In this document: positions 9,244 through 16,448 of the stretch, piece after piece | Layout of the letters: every line of letters begins with the position of its first letter | How positions within the stretch are numbered: position 1 is the first letter of the stretch | Source of the DNA: Prevotella sp. UBA7764 | GTDB taxonomy: Bacteria > Bacteroidota > Bacteroidia > Bacteroidales > Bacteroidaceae | Assembly (NCBI GenBank): GCA_002481295.1 | Contig: DLDU01000071.1 | Location: 1 to 60,502 of the forward strand | Direction of reading: 5' to 3' | Length of the DNA: 60,502 nt | The notes under the pieces: model-generated | What the model was told of the DNA's origin: nothing | What the model saw: only the letters and a program-made list of their open reading frames with translations | The model's database searches: none | Position numbers and translations under genes: made by a program

Positions 9244-10344
9244 ATGGAAGCTAATCAGAAACATATATTATCAGAAGAAGACCGGGTGCTCGAACTCATG
9301 GAGCGTGGGTCAATGCCCGACAAGGCAGCGTTCGACGCGCTGCGCGATGACGAGCAGTTGCGTCGGGCGTGTATGGACGTGCTGGAGCTCACCTCGTGCT
9401 GTCGCCGCAGAGAGGAGAAGCCCGACGTGGAAGCGGCTCTCCGTCGTTTCCATCAGCATCACGTCGCGCATCGTGTGGCTTTAAAGCCACAGTCGTCGCA
9501 TCACCGTTGGTGGGCTGTTGCCGCTGCCGTACTGGTGCTTGTCGGCGTGTCGGCATTGCTTCTCCCACAGTTGTCGCGGCAGTCGCCGCTTGCGGAGCAG
9601 TCCGCTACCCAGCTCTATCGCCAGCCTGTACTTCTGGCCGACGGCGGGCGGGAGGCACCCGTAGGCATGGAGTCGGCATTCAAGCCGGTCGTTCTCGCCG
9701 CACCGCCGAAGGCAGCAGGGGAAGTGCCCGCAAAAACGATCACCGCCAAGGCTGGAGCCGGCGAAAACAGTGTCGTGACGTTGCCCGATGGCAGTCGCGT
9801 GTATCTCTATCCACAAAGCAGTTTGAGCTTTCCCTCGCGCTTTGAGGGCGAAGAGCGTCGCGTGAGCTTCAGCGGCAAGGCCACGTTCTGCGTGCGTCAC
9901 GACGCCCGTCATCCCTTCTTCGTGGATGCGGCAGGTGTGGAGACCAAGGTGCTCGGCACTGTGTTCAATGTCAGCACCTATGAAGGAGCTCCCAAGCGTG
10001 TGACGCTCATCAGCGGCAGCGTACAGGTCTGTGATGCCTATCACTGTGTCGTCCTACAACCCAGTGAGCAGGCCCGCTTCTTTGACTATCAGGCCATGGA
10101 TGTTGTCAAGGCCGATACGCTGACCTATACTCGCTGGATGGAGGGCGAGTTCTATTACCACGACGCGCCGCTTTCTTTTGTCATTGAGGATCTGTGCCGC
10201 TACTACGACTGTCAGCCTGCCGATTTCCTCTGTGAAGCATCTCACGACATTCATGTCAGCTTGCGTGCCAGCCGCAAACTGTCCCTCCGCCAGATCGTTG
10301 AAATCCTCAACAAGAGCAATGGGCTCAGCATCAGAGTGAAATAG
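9244..10344 (+). CDS. FecR-type anti-sigma factor (DUF4974 C-terminus)
   Basis: The 366-residue protein has a short cytoplasmic N-terminus that should bind the ECF factor. One membrane segment follows at about 93-110 (WAVAAAVLVLVGVSALLL). The periplasmic FecR domain contains VVTLPDGSRVYLYPQSSLSF, FSGKATFCVRHDARHPFFV and VLGTVFNVSTY. The C-terminal DUF4974/STN-like domain contains FYYHDAPLSFVIEDLCRYY and LRQIVEILNKSNGLSIRV. It is the partner of the upstream sigma factor. FecR normally senses an STN domain of a TonB-dependent receptor, but the neighbouring SusC has none. Confidence 0.92.
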   Translation: MEANQKHILSEEDRVLELMERGSMPDKAAFDALRDDEQLRRACMDVLELTSCCRRREEKPDVEAALRRFHQHHVAHRVALKPQSSHHRWWAVAAAVLVLVGVSALLLPQLSRQSPLAEQSATQLYRQPVLLADGGREAPVGMESAFKPVVLAAPPKAAGEVPAKTITAKAGAGENSVVTLPDGSRVYLYPQSSLSFPSRFEGEERRVSFSGKATFCVRHDARHPFFVDAAGVETKVLGTVFNVSTYEGAPKRVTLISGSVQVCDAYHCVVLQPSEQARFFDYQAMDVVKADTLTYTRWMEGEFYYHDAPLSFVIEDLCRYYDCQPADFLCEASHDIHVSLRASRKLSLRQIVEILNKSNGLSIRVK

Positions 10345-10626
10345 TGGCGCAGAGCGGTCCGCAGCTGTGTGACCCCTTCGGGACATTGTGTCTTGCCCAT
10401 ACTCTCTCTCTTAATTCTTGCCGCTTTGTGTACTCAATAAATCGGAGCATTCTTCTTCTCGGTGTCTTTGTATGAAGTTGCCGACCGCAATGGTGAGATG
10501 CTCATGTGTGCTGCGGCTGTATGGCGAGCCGACAAGTACATTCTGCGTGCAGCCAGTCCTGAACTGATGTTTGAAGTTCAGCGTGCTGGTCCATGTGTAG
10601 GCTTCATCTGTGTTATGAAACGCTGG

Positions 10627-10674
10627 CTTTTGTCAAACGTGCTACAAACCCGTGAAGAAGGCGTGAAGAAGCAG
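10627..10674 (+). promoter_or_regulatory. 48-bp conserved upstream element, copy 1
   Basis: This 48-bp stretch is identical at 46 of 48 positions to the reverse complement of 24712-24759. Both copies lie exactly 42 bp upstream of a TAACTTTG box and precede paralogous genes. It contains GTGAAGAAG twice with an 11-bp period, about one helical turn, as in direct-repeat regulator sites. Function is inferred. Confidence 0.7.
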
Positions 10675-10695
10675 GGTGGGAGGGAAAGAACGTGT

Positions 10696-10724
10696 TCTTG
10701 GTATTACTTTTTTCTATAACTTTG
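10696..10724 (+). promoter_or_regulatory. Promoter of secreted paralog 1
   Basis: TCTTGG is followed at the expected distance by TAACTTTG (10717-10724). The 29-bp block aligns without gaps to the promoter of paralog 2 at 24662-24690. The leader to the start codon is about 128 bp. Confidence 0.7.
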
Positions 10725-10852
10725 TAAGCAAACAAAGGGGGCTTGGTCATGCAGTCTCTGAGAAAAAGCAAAGACTTTTTTCGAGCGGCGATGACCACGT
10801 GAGGTTGAAAGGATCATCTCATGGGTTCCTTGATAAATAAGGAGTAAAGCGT

Positions 10853-11326
10853 ATGAAAAAAGTTATGATGACAGTCATGGCAGCCGTTGTCTGCCTGACG
10901 ATGAGTGCAGAGAAGAACACAGTCATCCCGGCTATGGGCAGTGCGGAACAGACCGTGGTGAAGATGCTGGGGACACCGGCTGAAGTGCTGTCCGACGGCA
11001 ACGAGGTGGTGTATCACAACATTTCCTATAAGGGAACACGTTGGGACCGTGCCGTCATCACCTATCAGCAGGCGGGCAACTTGAAGGTGATGAAGAGCGT
11101 TACCTTGACCGAGCCTTGCTGCAACGCGCAGGAGGCTTTTGACCTCAATGTCGGGTTGCAACAGCAACTGCGACGTGAATATGGTTGGCTCGACAACAAC
11201 GCCGAGAGTGAGGGTTGGATGACCTGCCAGGGTGGGGAAGCCTTCGGAAACGGCAGCCGCTATGCCTTCACGCTGAGTACACAGAAACAAGGCAAGACCA
11301 ACGTTGTCAGCCTTGCCTTGTATTGA
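10853..11326 (+). CDS. Small secreted protein, paralog 1 (unknown family)
   Basis: The 157-residue protein has a cleavable Sec signal peptide (cut near MSAEKN). The mature part is about 138 residues and is not a family I recognise. Conserved blocks shared with the paralog at 24145-24618 are VVKMLGTP, GTRWDR, NAQEAFDLN, GLQQQLRR, YGWLD, YAFTLST and VSLALY. About 106 of 157 residues are identical without a gap. Fold and function are unknown; a small periplasmic protein is likely. An upstream sequence GGAGTAAAGC and a clear start support the gene. Expression is probably controlled by the shared 48-bp element. Confidence 0.8.
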   Translation: MKKVMMTVMAAVVCLTMSAEKNTVIPAMGSAEQTVVKMLGTPAEVLSDGNEVVYHNISYKGTRWDRAVITYQQAGNLKVMKSVTLTEPCCNAQEAFDLNVGLQQQLRREYGWLDNNAESEGWMTCQGGEAFGNGSRYAFTLSTQKQGKTNVVSLALY

Positions 11327-11472
11327 TTTTCAGCAATCCCATCATTCTGTCGATGTCGCCGTTGTACAAGGCACGTTCCCTGTCAACAATGGTGGTGTTT
11401 GTCGTAAAAGTGTCCTGCGTTATTACCCTGTTAACGGCGCAGCATGCGTTGAGGCCGCCCCTACGAAAAAAA

Positions 11473-11510
11473 CCATCAATACCGAGCGGGTATTGATGGG
11501 TTTTGTTTTC
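11473..11510 (+). terminator. Rho-independent-type terminator
   Basis: An 11-bp perfect stem, CCATCAATACC/GGTATTGATGG with loop GAGCG, is followed by GGTTTTGTTTTC. It sits 146 bp after paralog 1 and before the convergent DD-peptidase gene, with A-rich DNA on the left side. It may work in both directions. Confidence 0.8.
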
Positions 11511-11581
11511 CCCTTCTCTTGGAAGGGGTTATGGAAGTATTTCTTTGTTGTCCCAGTTAAGGGTTAGTGAGTCTTACTCTT

Positions 11582-12856
11582 TTATTTCTTTGTCACCCCT
11601 GTCATCGCTAGACAGAGTTTTTTTTGGAGCACGCGGGCATCGAGGACGCTCATGTCGTTGTCCATGATGGCGAAGGCGAGCGTGTGGCCGTCGGCTCCCT
11701 TACAGTATCCGGCCAGCGAGCTGATGCCAAAGGGATGGGAGAGCGTGCCCGTCTTGCCACGTATCAGGCCTCTGAGCTTCGGGTCACTGAGTTCGGCGCG
11801 CAGCGTGCCGTCGATGCCGGAGATGGCCAGCCATGTGTGCAGCTTCTTATAGATGGCAGGACGCTGATAGCCATAGCGCAGTACGGCGACAAGCACTTCG
11901 GGCGACAGATGGTTGTGGGTGCACAGGCCGCAGCCGTCGTGGATGACGATGTGCTTGTCCTTCAGTCCCAGACTGTCACGGACAAAGCCGCGGAGATAGT
12001 TCACGCCGACGGCAGGCAGGTTGCCACGCTTGTCGAGATGGTAGCCAATGGTATAGAGCAGTGACGTGGCCTGCGTGTTGCTGCTGTTTTTCCACATCTT
12101 CTTGATGACATAGTCTACCGGGCGCCCGAAGCGGAACTGAGGCTTGGCCCGTCGTGGCAGTCCACCATAGACCACCTGACTGTCTGCCAGTTGATAGCCC
12201 GCCTGACGGAAGGCCGTCATCACGGCCTTACGCACTTTCTGATCGCCCTTATACAAGATGCCATAGCGCGAGAACGAGAGGTCCCAGGGATACCAGTGCT
12301 GTTCGCTTGTCACGGGCTTGTGGAGCACGAGGTCGAGGACGAGTTTGCCGTTGAACTGTTTGACGCCTTTCTTCTTCAGCGCCTGTGGAAACATCTTCAG
12401 GTCAGGCTCGTTGAGTTGCGGGTCGAGTTGTGCCTTGAAGATGACATTGCCTTGCAGCGTGTCGCCCTTCATGCTGCCCGTAGTCCAGATAGAAGTGGGG
12501 TAGAGGTAGTTGGTGCCGAGCAGATGCAGTCCGGCCACGCCGGTGATCAGCTTCAGGCAGGAGGCCGACGACATGGTCACCTTTTGTCCCTCGCCATAGA
12601 CGGGCTTGTCGGCGGTGAGGTCATAGACATAGAAGCCGAAGAGTCCTTTGCAGCGGGGCGCGGCGGCGAACTTCTTCAGTCGTGACTGCAGTGCCGTGTC
12701 CACTGGGATGTTGTTTTCCTTCCCTTGTGTTGCCGTCTTGGCATTATCGTCTTTCTTGCCGCCGCAGGAAGCAAAAAGAATAAGGGTGAGAGCCAGGGAG
12801 AAGAGTCCTTTGTATATTCTTCTCTCTCGCTCAGTGCGTGTGATATAAGTGTGCAT
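11582..12856 (-). CDS. dacB: PBP4-type D-Ala-D-Ala carboxypeptidase/endopeptidase
   Basis: The 424-residue lipoprotein (lipobox LFASC, Cys31) belongs to the peptidase S13 / PBP4 class of peptidoglycan DD-peptidases. The nucleophile motif SxxK is SCLK at 99-102 and the KTG motif is at 368-370. The second motif, usually DGSGLS..N, here reads DGCGLCTHN at 307-315. Cys309 and Cys312 replace both serines, while Asn315 is kept. Insertion domains between the first and second motif are present, giving full family length. The protein should act in the periplasm on peptidoglycan cross-links. Whether the Cys substitutions alter activity is unknown. Confidence 0.88.
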   Translation of the reverse strand: MHTYITRTERERRIYKGLFSLALTLILFASCGGKKDDNAKTATQGKENNIPVDTALQSRLKKFAAAPRCKGLFGFYVYDLTADKPVYGEGQKVTMSSASCLKLITGVAGLHLLGTNYLYPTSIWTTGSMKGDTLQGNVIFKAQLDPQLNEPDLKMFPQALKKKGVKQFNGKLVLDLVLHKPVTSEQHWYPWDLSFSRYGILYKGDQKVRKAVMTAFRQAGYQLADSQVVYGGLPRRAKPQFRFGRPVDYVIKKMWKNSSNTQATSLLYTIGYHLDKRGNLPAVGVNYLRGFVRDSLGLKDKHIVIHDGCGLCTHNHLSPEVLVAVLRYGYQRPAIYKKLHTWLAISGIDGTLRAELSDPKLRGLIRGKTGTLSHPFGISSLAGYCKGADGHTLAFAIMDNDMSVLDARVLQKKLCLAMTGVTKK

Positions 12857-12866
12857 GATAATATCA

Positions 12867-12906
12867 GCCTCACCCCCGTGCCCCTCTCCAAAGGAGAGGG
12901 GAGTGA
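12867..12906 (+). repeat. CCTCACCCCC...GGAGAGGGG repeat, copy 1
   Basis: This dispersed Bacteroidetes-type repeat has core palindrome CCCCTCTCC-AAA-GGAGAGGGG. It is related to 13025-13080 (inverted) and 30600-30656. It lies just upstream of dacB. Confidence 0.8.
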
Positions 12907-13020
12907 TTACAGGGTTAAACGGGTGGTGTTGATGGCTATGATTTTGATTATTATTATATATGTATATCTTATTACTTGTAGCTCAGCATCATATTAATGA
13001 TAGCTTTGCGAGCTATCCCC

Positions 13021-13974
13021 TTACTGTTTATCCAGCATTTCACTCCCCTCTCCTTTGGAGAGGGGTAAGGGGGTGAGGCTCTTTTCTTTCACCGGTTCCA
13101 TGTGTATACTGATAAACGTGCCTTGTCCGAAGCGCTCGCGCAGGCGCTTCTCCGCGCTGGAGACAATCTGGTGAGCTTCTACGAGCGTCAGGCTGCCGGG
13201 CATACGCACGTGCATATCTATGGCGATATGGCTGCCGATGCGGCGCGTACGCAGATGATGGATGTCGCTGAGCCTTGGGTCTTCGGTGACCGAGTGCTCG
13301 ATGTCTTTCTCCATGGCCTCGGGCAGACTTTTCTCCAGGAGTTCGCCTAAGGCATTGGCCATGAGTTTCCATGCGGTGATGACGATGAGCACGCTGACGA
13401 TCACGGCGGCGATAGGGTCGAGGACAGCCCACGACGGTCCCAGCGCGATGGCGCCGCCGATGCCGATGGCGGTGCCCACTGACGACAGGGCGTCGCTGCG
13501 GTGGTGCCAGGCATTGGCCACTACCGTCTCGCTTTGTATGGCACGCCCAGTGCGCACGGTGAACTGGAAGCACCACTCTTTGAGCGCGATGCTGAGGAGG
13601 GCTGCGGCGAGCGCGATCCATCCCGGCTGTCCTAACTGCCCGCCTTGCAGGGCTGCCCAAATCTTCACCACGCCACCATAGCAGATGCCGAGGCCAACGA
13701 CGAAGAGCGCCATGCCGATGATGGCTGTGGCGAGCGTCTCGTATTTGCCGTGGCCGTAGTCATGGTCTTCGTCTTGTGGCCGTGAGCTGAGTTTCATGAA
13801 GATGATCACCACCGCGTCGGTGAGCAGGTCGCTGAGCGAGTGTATGCCGTCGGCAATCATGGCGGCAGACTGTCCGACGACGCCGGCGATGAGCTTGAAG
13901 ATGACCAGTATGATGTTGATGGCCGCACCGTAGAGTGTCACGCGCGTGGCCCGTTTCTCTCTTTCTGTTTTCAT
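13021..13974 (-). CDS. Cation diffusion facilitator (Zn2+/Fe2+/Mn2+ efflux)
   Basis: The chosen start gives 317 residues beginning MKTEREKR. An upstream in-frame ATG at 14046 would add 24 residues with no conserved character. Six membrane segments carry the CDF metal sites: ADGIHSLSDLLTD in TM2 and WHHRSDALSS in TM5. The cytoplasmic loop has DHDYGHGKYE, and the C-terminal dimerisation domain contains VEAHQIVSSAEKRLRE. CDF proteins export divalent metals by proton antiport. The last 19 codons (SLTPLPLSKGEG onward) are encoded by an intergenic repeat and extend the normal C-terminus. Metal specificity cannot be read from the sequence. Confidence 0.92.
   Translation of the reverse strand: MKTEREKRATRVTLYGAAINIILVIFKLIAGVVGQSAAMIADGIHSLSDLLTDAVVIIFMKLSSRPQDEDHDYGHGKYETLATAIIGMALFVVGLGICYGGVVKIWAALQGGQLGQPGWIALAAALLSIALKEWCFQFTVRTGRAIQSETVVANAWHHRSDALSSVGTAIGIGGAIALGPSWAVLDPIAAVIVSVLIVITAWKLMANALGELLEKSLPEAMEKDIEHSVTEDPRLSDIHHLRTRRIGSHIAIDMHVRMPGSLTLVEAHQIVSSAEKRLRERFGQGTFISIHMEPVKEKSLTPLPLSKGEGSEMLDKQ
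13025..13080 (-). repeat. CCTCACCCCC...GGAGAGGGG repeat, copy 2
   Basis: This inverted copy overlaps the 3' end of the CDF gene. With the copy at 30600-30656 it shares about 56 bp, including the flank ATGCTGGATAAACA, so the mobile unit is longer than the hairpin alone. Confidence 0.82.
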
Positions 13975-14067
13975 GGTACTAACGATCAAAGAATGAACAA
14001 TCATTTTATCAGCGACAAAAATAAGCATTTCGTCTGAGACCGCCAAGGGTATGATATCTTTTTAATG

Positions 14068-14883
14068 TTATTTGAACTGTTTGACGAGTTGTTCGGGTGT
14101 GCAGTCTTTGAGAGTGACGATATTGTCTTTGTCGAGGAGATAGATGGTCGGTGTGGCTTTGATGGCGTATTGCATGGTGAGTTTGTCATTGACCTTGACG
14201 CGCAGGATCCTGACGTCGGCGGGCAGGGGGTGGGCCTGCATCCACGTCCACACCGTGTGGCAGTTTTCGCAGTCGGGGTCATAGAAGAAGAGGCAAAGCC
14301 TTTGGTTGCTGTATTCGCGAATGCTGTGTCGGCTGCCGTCGTCAGCAGTGAAGGCAAAGTCGCTCGCCGTGTCTCCGGGGAGGTTAGCCGCGGCCAGTCG
14401 TGCCCGGAAGCGATAGCGGCTGCGCTCGGTGGAGTCGGTATGGCAGTCGTTGACGATGGCGTTGAGCAGCAGGCAGTAGATGCGGTCGTTGCGCAGCGGC
14501 GAGGCGTTGTCGTCGAGGTATTGGTCGATGAGGCCGTCAAAGCGCCGTCGTGCCGGTGCATAGCTCCACGCCTTGGCGATGAAGATCTTTGCGCTCTGTG
14601 GTCCCACGTTCTTGCCGAAGCGTCCCAGTAGATCGATGTAGTCGACGAAGCCCTGCTCGCCGTAGTCCTGCGAGTCGAGGAGTGTGGTGTCGGCAAAGTC
14701 GACGTTGTCCCAGTAGTGCAGCAGCAGATAGTCGGCCCTGGCCTGTGGCTGCCGCAGTGTGTCGGGGACAGCAGGGTAGGGGAAGGCAGTGTTTTGCGCC
14801 GTCACGGCGACAGCGCAGAGCCACAGCACGGCGGTCATGGCGACAGCCATGCTCTGTAGTTTTTTCATCATCGCGTCTTTCAT
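14068..14883 (-). CDS. DUF5106 / thioredoxin-like secreted protein
   Basis: The start at 14883 gives 271 residues with a signal peptide ending near AVTAQ. Further upstream frames lack a sensible N-terminus and would run through the promoter. The middle region (YLLLHYWDNVDF, LLDSQDYGEQGFVDYIDLL) matches DUF5106. The C-terminus is thioredoxin-like with FFYDPDCENCHTVW (a CxxC motif) and a cis-Pro loop KATPTIYLLD. It is probably a periplasmic or outer-membrane-associated thiol-disulfide protein. It lies 93 bp upstream of the CDF gene on the same strand; no joint function is evident. Confidence 0.82.
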   Translation of the reverse strand: MKDAMMKKLQSMAVAMTAVLWLCAVAVTAQNTAFPYPAVPDTLRQPQARADYLLLHYWDNVDFADTTLLDSQDYGEQGFVDYIDLLGRFGKNVGPQSAKIFIAKAWSYAPARRRFDGLIDQYLDDNASPLRNDRIYCLLLNAIVNDCHTDSTERSRYRFRARLAAANLPGDTASDFAFTADDGSRHSIREYSNQRLCLFFYDPDCENCHTVWTWMQAHPLPADVRILRVKVNDKLTMQYAIKATPTIYLLDKDNIVTLKDCTPEQLVKQFK

Positions 14884-14925
14884 GGTTACAAATTCATGAC
14901 ATATCTTTTTCTTTTTATTACATTG

Positions 14926-14957
14926 CAAAGATAAGTTTTTCTCATGGTTTGTCCAAA
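14926..14957 (-). promoter_or_regulatory. Promoter of the DUF5106 gene
   Basis: On the minus strand, TATCTTTG (14926-14933) is preceded by TTTG (14954-14957) at about 20 bp spacing. This matches the Bacteroidetes -33/-7 consensus and supports the start at 14883. Confidence 0.65.
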
Positions 14958-15208
14958 AGATCAGCCACTTATCTTCTATAGAATGGACACACAACAATCG
15001 TTCTTTGTGTCCTTTTTGTGTCTTTGCGAGAGGTATGTCAGGGCGATGCTCATCGTGCTCTCTGCTCTCTTCACAGCGTAGTCGTCTTTGCGCGCTCAGT
15101 GTCTCCGTGTGGGTATGAAAAGAATTACTTTCTCGCTTTGTTGGATAAACTGACATTTTTGCGGGCTCGTGGCGGCGATTTTCTGGGCCAGACGCTATGT
15201 CGGGCCGA

Positions 15209-15258
15209 TTTTCGCGAAAAATGGCGGTGTTTTTGTAATGCATTGATGGTTAATTACA
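15209..15258 (+). repeat. Palindrome plus stem-loop, composite element A
   Basis: TTTTCGCGAAAA (15209-15220) is followed by a stem TGTAAT/ATTACA (15234-15239 and 15253-15258) with a 13-nt loop. The same order, with different stem bases that still pair, occurs at 31058-31111. Confidence 0.6.
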
Positions 15259-15350
15259 TACGTTGCTTTTGTTGCTTTTGAAGATAGGAAATGGGTTGTT
15301 GGAATCGTGATTTCTTATAGAAAATGATGCAAAACAGGGCTTTTGATGCT

Positions 15351-15460
15351 GTCATCTCGGTTGTTTTGTCGGGTCATCTCGGTTGTTTTGTCGGGTCATC
15401 TCGGTTGTTTCGTCGGGTCATATCAGTTGTTTTGTCGGGTCATCTCAGTTGTTTGGTCAG
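15351..15460 (-). repeat. 22-bp tandem repeat array A (5 units)
   Basis: Five head-to-tail units of exactly 22 bp begin at 15351, 15373, 15395, 15417 and 15439. The unit is GTCATCTCGGTTGTTTTGTC plus GG. Units 1 and 2 are identical; units 3 to 5 differ at one to four positions. There are no spacers, so it is not a CRISPR. The reverse complement contains ACCGAGATGAC, shared with array B at 31183-31312. Confidence 0.92.
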
Positions 15461-15832
15461 TCCGCCCTATGGTTTTGTGGCATTCATCCTGCTTTTTTCG
15501 CTTTCGGTCTCTCTGGATTGCAAGTTCACATGGCGGTGATTTTGTAAGGAAATAACATAAGGAGAGGCTTGCCGACCAAAGCAATACCGAGAGGGAGTGC
15601 ATAGGCAGGAAGTCGCGCATCACTATGTCTTCGTGTAAGAAAGTGTATGGATGGTATAGCAAGCTTTCGTGTAAGAAAGTGGGGAATGAGAGCGGCTATT
15701 CGTGTCATTTTTTTATTTTTGCTAAAGATTCCAGTGAATTTATACTTGGGACACAAATCTATGGCGTAAGGGAAACGAGGACGTGATACGTTAAAATCTC
15801 CAATTAAATATAGTCTTTTAGAGAATTATTGC

Positions 15833-15840
15833 TAACTTTG
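15833..15840 (+). promoter_or_regulatory. Promoter -7 box of the 5-FTHF ligase gene
   Basis: TAACTTTG lies 26 bp before the start codon at 15867. No other TAnnTTTG lies nearer. Confidence 0.6.
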
Positions 15841-15866
15841 TCAGTATTAAGTAATCACTTTGAAAT

Positions 15867-16427
15867 ATGAGCGACCTTCATACCATAAAGCAACAACTCA
15901 GACGTGTCATCCGGCAGCGGAAACAACAATACCCAACAGAACAGCGCGAGGCTTGGTCAAAAGAGATTGAGCAAAGGCTGCTGCAACACCCACGCTTGCA
16001 ATCCGCGCACGTGGTGATGCTCTACTACGCCCTGGACGATGAGGTGGACACGCGTCGTCTCGTCGACACGCTGCTCAAGGAGGGCAAGACCGTGATCCTG
16101 CCCAAATGCGTCGACAAGGAGCATATCGAGCCACGACAATATACGGGGCCCGGCGACCTCGCCGAAGGCATATACCATCTGCTCGAGCCCGTCGGCAGGC
16201 CTTACCGCAACCTCGACAGCATCGAGCTGATCATCGTGCCCGGCATGAGCTTCGACAGTGAAGGACACCGCCTCGGACGCGGGCGCGGATACTACGACCG
16301 CTTTCTGGCGCAAGTGCCGCAGGCTTACAAGATCGGCGTGTGTTTCGACTTCCAGCGCGTGGAGCAGGTGCCCGTCGACGACAACGACCGTGTGATGGAC
16401 GAGGTGATCAGCAACCAAGCACGCTGA
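15867..16427 (+). CDS. 5-formyltetrahydrofolate cyclo-ligase
   Basis: The 186-residue protein carries family hallmarks: an N-terminal basic region (IKQQLRRVIRQRKQQYP), YYALDDEVDT, LPKCVDKEHIE, and the glycine-rich ATP site GHRLGRGRGYYDRFL near residues 132-146. The enzyme converts 5-formyl-THF to 5,10-methenyl-THF with ATP in the cytoplasm. Length is typical. It is followed after 21 bp by the large sensor gene, and the two may be co-transcribed, although no functional link is known to me. Confidence 0.95.
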   Translation: MSDLHTIKQQLRRVIRQRKQQYPTEQREAWSKEIEQRLLQHPRLQSAHVVMLYYALDDEVDTRRLVDTLLKEGKTVILPKCVDKEHIEPRQYTGPGDLAEGIYHLLEPVGRPYRNLDSIELIIVPGMSFDSEGHRLGRGRGYYDRFLAQVPQAYKIGVCFDFQRVEQVPVDDNDRVMDEVISNQAR

Positions 16428-16448
16428 CTTTATTAAAGGAGAGAAAGG

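Larger units (their letters stand above)
10345..10852. other. 508-bp intergenic region with conserved element
   Basis: No convincing gene is present. The region holds the 48-bp upstream element and the promoter of the following secreted-protein gene. An 85-codon frame at 10462-10719 overlaps both and is judged spurious. Confidence 0.7.
14884..15866. other. 983-bp non-coding region
   Basis: No gene is supported. It contains two divergent promoters at its ends, a TTTTCGCGAAAA palindrome, a stem-loop, a 22-bp tandem array, and a direct repeat TTCGTGTAAGAAAGTG near 15630 and 15664. Confidence 0.7.

Noticed and set aside
10462..10719. 85-codon frame between fecR and secreted paralog 1
   Set aside because: It spans the conserved 48-bp element and the promoter, and has no counterpart at the paralogous locus.
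15351..15460. CRISPR array
   Set aside because: Units are contiguous with no unique spacers and no cas genes are nearby.
15324..15539. Frames across the 22-bp array (for example 71 codons with repeated VISVVLSGHL)
   Set aside because: The 22-bp period is not a multiple of three, so the repeats shift frame each unit. The peptide is a by-product of the repeat.
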